Assembly: GCF_024166365.1 (NCBI RefSeq)
Contig: NC_064825.1
Location: 99,400,480-99,464,479, forward strand
Length of the DNA: 64,000 nucleotides
Reading direction: 5' to 3'
Source of the DNA: Elephas maximus indicus
Taxonomy: Eukaryota > Chordata > Mammalia > Proboscidea > Elephantidae
Every line of letters starts with the position of its first letter. Positions within the stretch are counted from its first letter, which is position 1. Shown here one piece after another: positions 31,701 to 40,700 of the stretch. The translations under genes were made by a program, and so were the position numbers. The notes under the pieces were generated by a model. The model did not search any database, had not been told where the DNA came from, and saw only the letters and a list, made by a program, of their open reading frames with translations.

Positions 31701-34700
31701 CTTCCACACCTGTGGACTGGGCTAAAGGGAGATTAGGGAGGGAGGGCAGCTTGACCTATGCATCCTCTTCAGAACTGGAGGAACGTCTTATCTCCATGTT
31801 AGAGTAGATCTTGGAGGTCACTTCATCCAATCCTCCTGTCCAAAGCTAGATTTCCTTGTATGACTGTCTTAGTCAGTTAGTGCCGCTATAACAGAAATAC
31901 CACAAGTGGATGGCTTTAACAAAGAGAAAATTATTCTCTCATTGTCTACTAGGCTATAAGTCCAAATTCAGGGCATCAGCTCCAGGGGAAGGCTTTCTGT
32001 CTCTGTCAGCTCTGGAGGAAGGTCCTTGTCGTCAGTCTTCCCTTGGTCTAGGAGCATCGCAGTGCAGGAAACTCATGTCCAAAGGATGCGCTCTGCTCCT
32101 GGCACTGCTTCCTTGGTGGTCTGAGGTCCCCTACTCTCTGCTTGCTTCCCTTTCCTTTTTATCTTTTGAGAGATAAAAGGTGCTGTAGGCCACACCCCAG
32201 GGAAACTCCCTTTACCTTGGGTCAGGGATGTGGCCAGAGCAAGGGTGTTACATCCCACCCTAATCCTCCTAAACATAAAATTACAATGATAAAATGGAGA
32301 ACAGCCACAGAATACTGGGAATCATGGTCTAATCAATTTAATATACACATTTTGGAGGGGACATAATTCAATCCATGACAGTGACCAATCCCCAAACAGT
32401 CACAGCATTTCATGTGAATACTCCCAGGGATGGGGAATTCAGCCCTCCTGAAGCAGTACCTTCTCTCTTTGGGCAGTTCTGTGTCATCAGGTTTTTCTAT
32501 TTGTGGAGCTCAGATTATCACTTCACAGCTTTTACTCACTGGTCCCAGTTCTGTCCTTGGAGCCATGCAGCGTGTTGAGGGCTTCAAAAGAATGCTTTAA
32601 GCCTCACTTTCCTCACTCATCTGTGAAATAAAGATAATAGTACCTATTTCACAGAGTAATTGTGACGATCAGATGAGATACAATGCAAATACATGTTTAG
32701 CACAGTTCTCAACTTGTAGTAACCCAGCCAGCCAACCCACTGCCGTCGAGTCGATTCTGACTCATAGTGACCCAAAGGACAGAGTAGAACTGCCCCATAG
32801 AGTTTCCAAGGAGTGCCTGGTGGATTCGAACTGCCAACCTCTTGGTTAGCAGCCGTAGCATTTAACTACTATGCCACCAGGGTTTCCAGTACAATAAATG
32901 CTAGCTATTCATTGTTAAAAAAGAAACTGATCTCAGTGGATCCTAGCTTTAGGAAGAGTTTTGGGAGCTGGGGGAGACCTGCTGTTGAGGGAGGGAGCAT
33001 GCCCCAAATGCTTCCCAAGGATATTGGAAACTAGGAGAAGCCTCAGGGCCAGTGGACGGGAATCTTGGGGTGTCGTGGCTGGAAGATGACAGGCCCTGGC
33101 CTATTCCTGCCCCCAGAGGCTTTCCTGATCCCTACCCCTTACTATGGAGCCATCACAGAGCACGTCTATGTCTATGGCAAAGTCCGACTGGTCTATGTCT
33201 ATCTGGACAGTAAGGTAAGAGTTCCTGGGATTCCAGGTGGGACCTGGGCCTTTCTGTAGGCCGAGTGTCCTGCACTTGACTTTGAGGTTGGATGTGGGAG
33301 AAGTCTATGCTGAGGGCTCTGGGGTTGCAGGTGAAAGGGGAGTGGAGCCTTCTGTTGTCTGCTAGTTCAGTTCCCAGAAGATTCCCAAGATCCAGGCTTT
33401 GAGATCCCTGGGGTCCATGTAGAAACCAAGGGACAGCCCCAGGAGCCTATACCCAAATAGTTGGGAGGGGGTGGAGGTGGATTATACCTCAGATGGAAGT
33501 CCTGGGACCCCAATCAGAGGAGCCTTCGGACCTCTGCCAGAAGCCTGAGAGTGATAAGCGTGGCCTGACTTGACCAGGCAGGAGAGAATGGCGCTGTGAG
33601 GGAGTGACCCCACCTCTGTTTTTCCAGAGATTGTTGTAAGGGGGCTGGGATGGGAGAGGTGGAGAGAGGCCTGAGAGTTCAGGCTTATTGGGTCAGTTAA
33701 TTGGGCTGGTGGCTCTGGGGTCTTTTTCCAGGTCACCGGGCCAGACACACGCCCCTTCCAGCTCACAGTGGAGAAACTGGAAATAGCCCTGCAAGGAGCT
33801 CATTCTGAGGTCTGGGGGCAAAGCCAAGGCCAAGGCTGGGAGTGGGTGGGTCTGAGCAGGGTGTGTAACCTTCCTCCTGTGACTAATCTCCTCCTGGGAG
33901 TCAGGCTGGTAGCCCGTGGTGGGGGCGGGGGAGCGGGCTGGTAGCATGGGACCATTTTAGAGATCAGGAAGGACCCTCCCCATGGAGGGTCTTCCCAAGA
34001 GAGAAGGGCCCTTAAACCTCAAACCACCCCCTTACTCTCCTTGCCTCCCCCCCATCCCACCCCCACACTCTGCCTGATTCTAACTGAGAAGGTCAAGCAT
34101 GGAGCTCGGGAGTCTGTGTTTCCATGGGACCCCCAGGTGATATTTGAGGAGGTGGTCTATGGACCTCACTTTGAGGGGCTCTGTGGCCTTCTGAAGAGTC
34201 CCTGGGTGGTGTGAACAGTTAATATGCTTGGCTGCTAAGTGAAAGGTTGGTGGTTCAAGTCTACCCAGGGGTACTTCAGAAGAAAGACCTGGCAATCTAC
34301 TTCTGAAACTTCAGCCATTGAAAACCCTATGGAGCACAGTTCTCCTCTGACACATGGTGTCAGCATGAGTTGGTGTCAACTCGACGGCAAGTGGTTTGGT
34401 TTTTGGTGGTGCAGTGGTTAAGAGCTACGGCTGCTAACCAAAAGGTCGGCAGTTTGAATCCACCAGGCGCTCCTTGGAAACCCTCTGGGGCAGTTCTACT
34501 CTGTCCTATAGGGTCACTATGAGTCAGAATCAACTTGATGGCAATGGGTTTTAAAGAAAGGCAGAGACCAGTACTCCAGTGGTTCCTTTTTAGTCCACTT
34601 TCCAAAAATCCTTCTACTTAATTTGCTTCCTTGGTCATTAAAACTGTACACATTCACAGGAGGAAATTTGGAAAGTACAAACACCCCTCCTATAATCCCA

Positions 34701-37700
34701 TAACCAGAGATAACCTCTACTGGGATTTGAGCCTGTTCCTTCCCCCCCGCACCCCCTCCCCCCACCCCCGCCGGCTTTGTTCTGTGTGTTTGTCTCCTTT
34801 TCATAGTTGACACGAGGCTGCAGGTGTAATTCTGGGTCCTACTTGTTGGCCTCTTGTTGTGTCATGAAAGTACACGGCCCCTTTCCCTGGGAGCCCATCC
34901 AGCTACCTGCCTCACCTTGTGGAACTCTGTGGCCCTGGCCTTCAGGAGAAGCTAAGGGTTTCCTGCCCCACTAATGGTTTCAGGGTGTGAAGGTCAAAGG
35001 CCTCATCCTTATCAACCCCCAGAACCCTCTGGGTGACATCTACTCACCAGGAGAGCTTCAAGAGTACCTGGAATTTGCCAAGAGGTGAGGCACCCACCCC
35101 ACATCCCCACATATGTCTGGGCAGATCAGGGTTCTGATGTGGGCTTTCGTGGCAGGTCCTTAGGCCACCTTTCCCCTACTGCAGGCAACCACCAGCTTTG
35201 GCCCCCCCTGGAAGGAGCCCTGGTAGCACAGTGGTTAAGAGCTCAGGCTGCTAACCAAAAGGTAGGCAGTTCGAATCTACCAGCTGCTCCCTGGAAACTC
35301 TATGGGGCAGTTCTACTCTGTTCTGTAGGGTCACTAGAAGTCCGAATTGACTTGACAGCAATGGGTTTTTTTTTTTTTTTTTGGTTTGGTAGTACAGTGA
35401 GGAGGTGGGCCTTTATGGATGCTGATTCATGAGAGAATCTAGACGGTTATTCTGTTTCTTTTTGTAGCAATAAAAAAAAAAAATTTTTTTTTTTTTTTTT
35501 TTAATAGCTCTCATTTATTGTACACTCTGCAGGGGCTAGGCATCACACTAAGCATGCTACATGCTATATCTCATTTAATACTTACAGGAACCCTATTGGT
35601 ATAAAAAAAAAACCTGTTGCCGTCCAGTCAATTCTGATTCATAGTGACCCTACAGGTCAGAGTAGAACTGCCTCATAGGGTTTCCAAGGAGCAGCTGATG
35701 GATTCATGTTGCCGACCTTTTGGTTAGCAGCCGAGCTCTTAACCACTGTGCCACCAGGGCTCCCCTATTGGTGTAAAACCAAACCAAACCCATTGCCGTC
35801 GAGTCAATTCCGACTCATAGCGACCCTAAAGGACAAAGTAGAACTGCCCGATAGAGTTCCCAAGGAGCACCTGGCGGATTTGAACTGCCGAGCTCTTGGG
35901 TAGCAGCTGTAGCACTTAACCACTATGCCACCATGGTTTCCCCCTATTGCTATAGATACTTTATTATCCCCATTTTACAGGTGAGAAAACTGGGGCTTAG
36001 AGTGGTCAAGTGAACACATGCACCTGCGCCTGGCCACATGGCTAGTGAAAGGTAGAGCTGGACTTGAATCAGCAGGGTCTGGAGCCCGTGTACTGAACTG
36101 TGCCCCTCGTGGAGGTACCCAATGGCTCCACCTCTCCCCTCCAGCTCTTTAAAAGCTCCACTGTCATCTACTTTGTATATATGTGAGAAAATAGATGAAA
36201 GATGGGTGTTCCTGGAAAAGCCAAGTTTGGCAACCTGGGCTAGACCTCTGGATTTCTGACCTGCTGCTTCCCCACATGGGAGCGCATCATGCTGTCTGAA
36301 GCAAGCCCTCTCCTCCCCACCACCTGCCCCCAGGCACAAGCTGCACGTGGTTATGGACGAGGTCTACATGCTGTCTGTGTTTGAGGAGTCGGCTGCCTAC
36401 AGCAGTGTCCTGGGCCTAGAAAGGTGAGGCCTCTGCAGCCCCTTCTCTCCCACTGTGCCCTGCCCCTCTGTGGCCTGCCCTAGGGCAATTCTTCTTCCAC
36501 TGGGCTGATCCTGCTGCTGGTCCTCAGATCCCCTAGTGAGAAGGTGGGAGGGTTGGACTAGATCAATGATTTTCAAAATTCACCTTAGTGTCCTAGTGCT
36601 GTATAACAGAAATACCATAAGTGGGTGGATTTAAAGAACAGAGATTTATCTTCTCATAGTTCTGGAGGCTAAAAGTCCAAATCGGGGTCTCGACCATGGC
36701 CATTCCTTCTGTGAATCTCTCTCCTAGTTCTGGTGTCTTCTGGTAATCCTTGCAGTTCCCTTGCTTGTATACGATCCTCACGTGGCATCTGTCTTCCCCC
36801 GTGTGCGTCTCTCTGTCTGTTCTGGTCTTTTTATAACTCAGAAGTGATTAAGTTTAGGATCCACCCTACACTGATGTGACCTCAACTGTTCGATTACATG
36901 AGATTGCATTGTGGAATACGTTATATCACATCCTATCATATTCATTGCGTTACAGAAGGTAATCTGCTCTAGACTAGTGTTTGGCCAAGCCACTGGGAAT
37001 GATAGCCTAGTCAAGTTAGCACATAAAATTAACCATCATAAAATTGTTCTGTGGAGTTTCTGAGAGCTCCAAGGAGGGGCCTTAGGATTCCTTGGGAGGC
37101 GGTTGGATGGGTGGGAAGCTGGTCTCCTTTGCTGTTTCTTTCACCCCCAGAGAAGCTCCAGTTTCTTTCCTTCATTTATTCATTGTGTGCCAAGCCCTTC
37201 TAGCTACTTAAGCATTGGATTTAGTTTGGGCAATAGAATTTGTGGCCAAACACATTTGGAAACACTTGGACCAGACCATCTCTGAAGTCCCTTAAAAATC
37301 TGATGTACAGGGATTTTAACAGTTTCTGAAGTTTGTTCAGAACTTTCAACACTGCAGAGTACTTTCCGTTGGTTCTCTCGTCTAATCCTCACAAAACTCT
37401 GCAAAGTAGAAAGAGCATATAACATTACTTTCATTTGTTTGTGGCTTAGGAAAGCAAGACAGAGAAAATAGTGACTAGTCCATGTCCTCGGTTAGTCATT
37501 TAAAAAGTTATTTATGAGCATCTGTTGTGCACCAAGCACTGTGTTAGGTGTTGGGGGTACAAAAATGAACAAGAAAGGTATAGGCCTTTCCTATGTGGCA
37601 CTCTTATTTCTAGCCAGAATAAAACTTTTAGTAGCTAAATACACAGTTAGTCATTCGTTTAGGGCCATGATAAGTGCTTAAAAGAAGTCTGAGCATATAT

Positions 37701-40700
37701 TTTATGAGACCACTGTTACAAGAACTCAAGAAAAGGTTTAAACACAGAAGAAAACATTCTTTGATGGTTATGAGGATGGGGAGGGAGGGAGAGGGGAATT
37801 CATTAACTAGGTAGTAGACAAGAATTAGGTGAAGGGAAGGACAACACAATACAGGGGAAGTCAGTACACTGGACTAAACCAAAAGCTAAGAAGTTCCCAG
37901 ATTACACCCAAACACATCAAGGGACAGTGTAGCAGGGGCAGGGATCTGGGGACCATGGTTTCAGGGGACATATAGGTCAATTGGCATAACAAAGTTTATT
38001 GAGAAAATGTTCTGCTTCCCACTTTGGTGAGTGGCGTCTGGGGTCTTAAAACCTAGCGAGCGGCCATCTAAGATGCATCAGTTGGTCCCAACCCACCTGG
38101 AACAAAGGAGAATGAACACCAAAGACACAAAATACTAGTCCAAAAGACAAAAGGGGCCACGTAAACCAGAGACTCCATCAGCCTGAGACCAGAAGAACTA
38201 GATGGTGCCTGGCTACGACCAATGACTGCCCTGACAGGGAACACAGCAGAGAGTCCCTGATGGAGCAGGAGAAAAGTGGGGTGTAGAATTCAAATTCTAG
38301 TAAAAGACCAGACTTAATGGTCTGACTGAGACTGGAGGGAGCCCAGAGGACATGGTCCCCAGACTCTCTGTTAACCCAGAACTAAAACCATTCCCGAAGC
38401 CAACTCTTCAAAGATCAGACTGGACTATAAGGCATAAAATGACACTCTTGAAGAGTATGTTTTTTAGTTCAAGTAGATACTAAATGGGCAGCTCCTGTCC
38501 GCAGGTAAGATGAGAAGGCAGAAAGGGATAGGGGCTGGTTGAGTGGACATGGGAAGTCTGGAATGGAAAGGAGGAATGTGGGGTCTCATTATAGGGAGAG
38601 CAACTAGGGTCACATAACAACATGTGTATAAATTTTTGTATAAGAAACTAACTTGACCTGTAAACTTTCACCTAAAGCACACACACAAAAAATAACAATA
38701 AAAATGGTGAGCTCAGGAGGTGACACTTGATCTGGCTCAGAGGCAGGCAAACTGTAAAGGGCCAGATGGTAAATATTTTATTCTTTGTAGGCCATTGTAG
38801 CACAAAGGGAGCCATAGACGATTTGTAAATGAATGAGTGTGGTTGTGTTCCAATAAAACTTTATTTACAAAAACAAGCAGTGGGCTGTATTTGGCCTGCA
38901 GGCTATAGTTTGCTGACCCCCATTCTAAAGGATACATAAGAATTGGCGATTCAGATCATTCATCATCTCATTTGTTCAGCTAACATGTAATGAGCTGTCT
39001 GTGTTCATGCACTGTGCTCCCTGCAGGCTACCGGACCCCCAGAGGACCCACGTGATGTGGAGCACCAGCAAGGTGAGTTCCTGGCTGGCCACAGGGGGTG
39101 TCAGGGAGGTAGGAGGGCACAGAGGTGGGTGGAACTGGCTTCCTCCGGGGAGGACTGGCCACTCCCTAGAGTGCCTTCCTCTTGCAGGACTTCGGGATGT
39201 CTGGGGTCCGCTTTGGCACGCTGTACACAGAAAACCAGGATGTGGCCGTTGCTGTGGCTACCCTCTGCTGCTACCACGGCCTCAGTGGCTTGGTCCAGTA
39301 CCAGCTGGCACAGCTGCTCCGGGACCATGGTGACTGCCTGGGTCTGGTGACCTGAAATGGGAGCGGGGGTTGTAGTCAGTCTGGCCAGGGTGCGGGATTG
39401 GCCAAAAATCGGGGCTGCTTCTTCCATGAGAAGAATTCAGGGTGGTATCTGAGAGTGCAGGCTCTTGGCCCAGACTGGGCTCATATCCTCCTTGGTCCCT
39501 GCCTGGCTGTGTGGCACATTACTTCACCTCCTCGAACCTTGGTTTCCTCATCTGTAAAACAGGGACCATAGTGGTGCTTGTCTTGTAGAGTTATTGTGAT
39601 TTGTAATATAATTAGGATAGACCTGGCATAATAGGCACTTGGTCAATGTGAACTCATTATAAGCTGTGAGCACATGAAGGCTGGGAGCAGGAGCTACTGA
39701 GGAAAAACTATATCTCTCTCCATACTTAACTATTCTGTTCTTAGGTTCAGGCAGTGAGTTTAGATAGCCAAGATTGCTTATACTTGTTACTACTTACTGA
39801 GTTCATCTAGGTGTCTCTAATATATCTCATCTCACACTCCCCAAATCCTAGGAGGCAGGTATTCCTGATTTCCCTACTATTTTACATATGAGGAAAATGT
39901 TGTTGCTGTTAGTCACGTTTGAGTCGGCTCCAACTCTCGGCCCTCTTATGTATAACAGAATGAAATGTTGCCCAGTCCTGTGCCATCTTCGTGATCACTG
40001 GTGTGTCACTGGTGTGGCTGTTGTGTCAATTCATCTGGTTGAGGGTTTCCCTCACTTTTGCTGACCCTCTCCCAACCAGGGTGTCCTTTTCTCGCAATTG
40101 GTCTTTTGTGACAACATGTCCAAAGTAAGCGAGGAGGTGGAACTCTCATACATTCCGCTGGGAATGTAAAATGCTACAACCACTTTGGGAAGCAATTTGG
40201 AAGATTCATATAAAGTTAAACACACCCTTACCAAATGACTGAGTAATTCCATTTCTAGAGAAATAAAAACTTATGGTCACACAAGAACCTGTGCCCGAAT
40301 TATAGCCACTCTCTTCATAATCACCTAAAACTGGAATCAACCCAGATGTCCTTTAATAGGTGACTGGATAAACAAACTGTGGTACACCCACAAAGTGGAA
40401 TACTTCTCTGCAATAAAATCCATGACAACATAAATTGATCACACAGGTGTTGTGCTGAGTGAAAGAAGCCAGTCTCAAAAGGCTTTACAGTCCCATTTCT
40501 ATGACATTCAGGAAAAGGAAAAACCATAGTGACAGAGGACAGATCAGTGGTTATTCGGAGTTAGGGGGAGGGGCAACGCGGGGGATAAAGGAACTGTTCA
40601 GTATCCCGATAGTGGTGGTGGTTACGCAAATCTACACATGCGTTTTGGAAACCCTGGTGGTGTAGTGGTTAAGACCTCCTGCTGCTAACCAAAAGGTCAG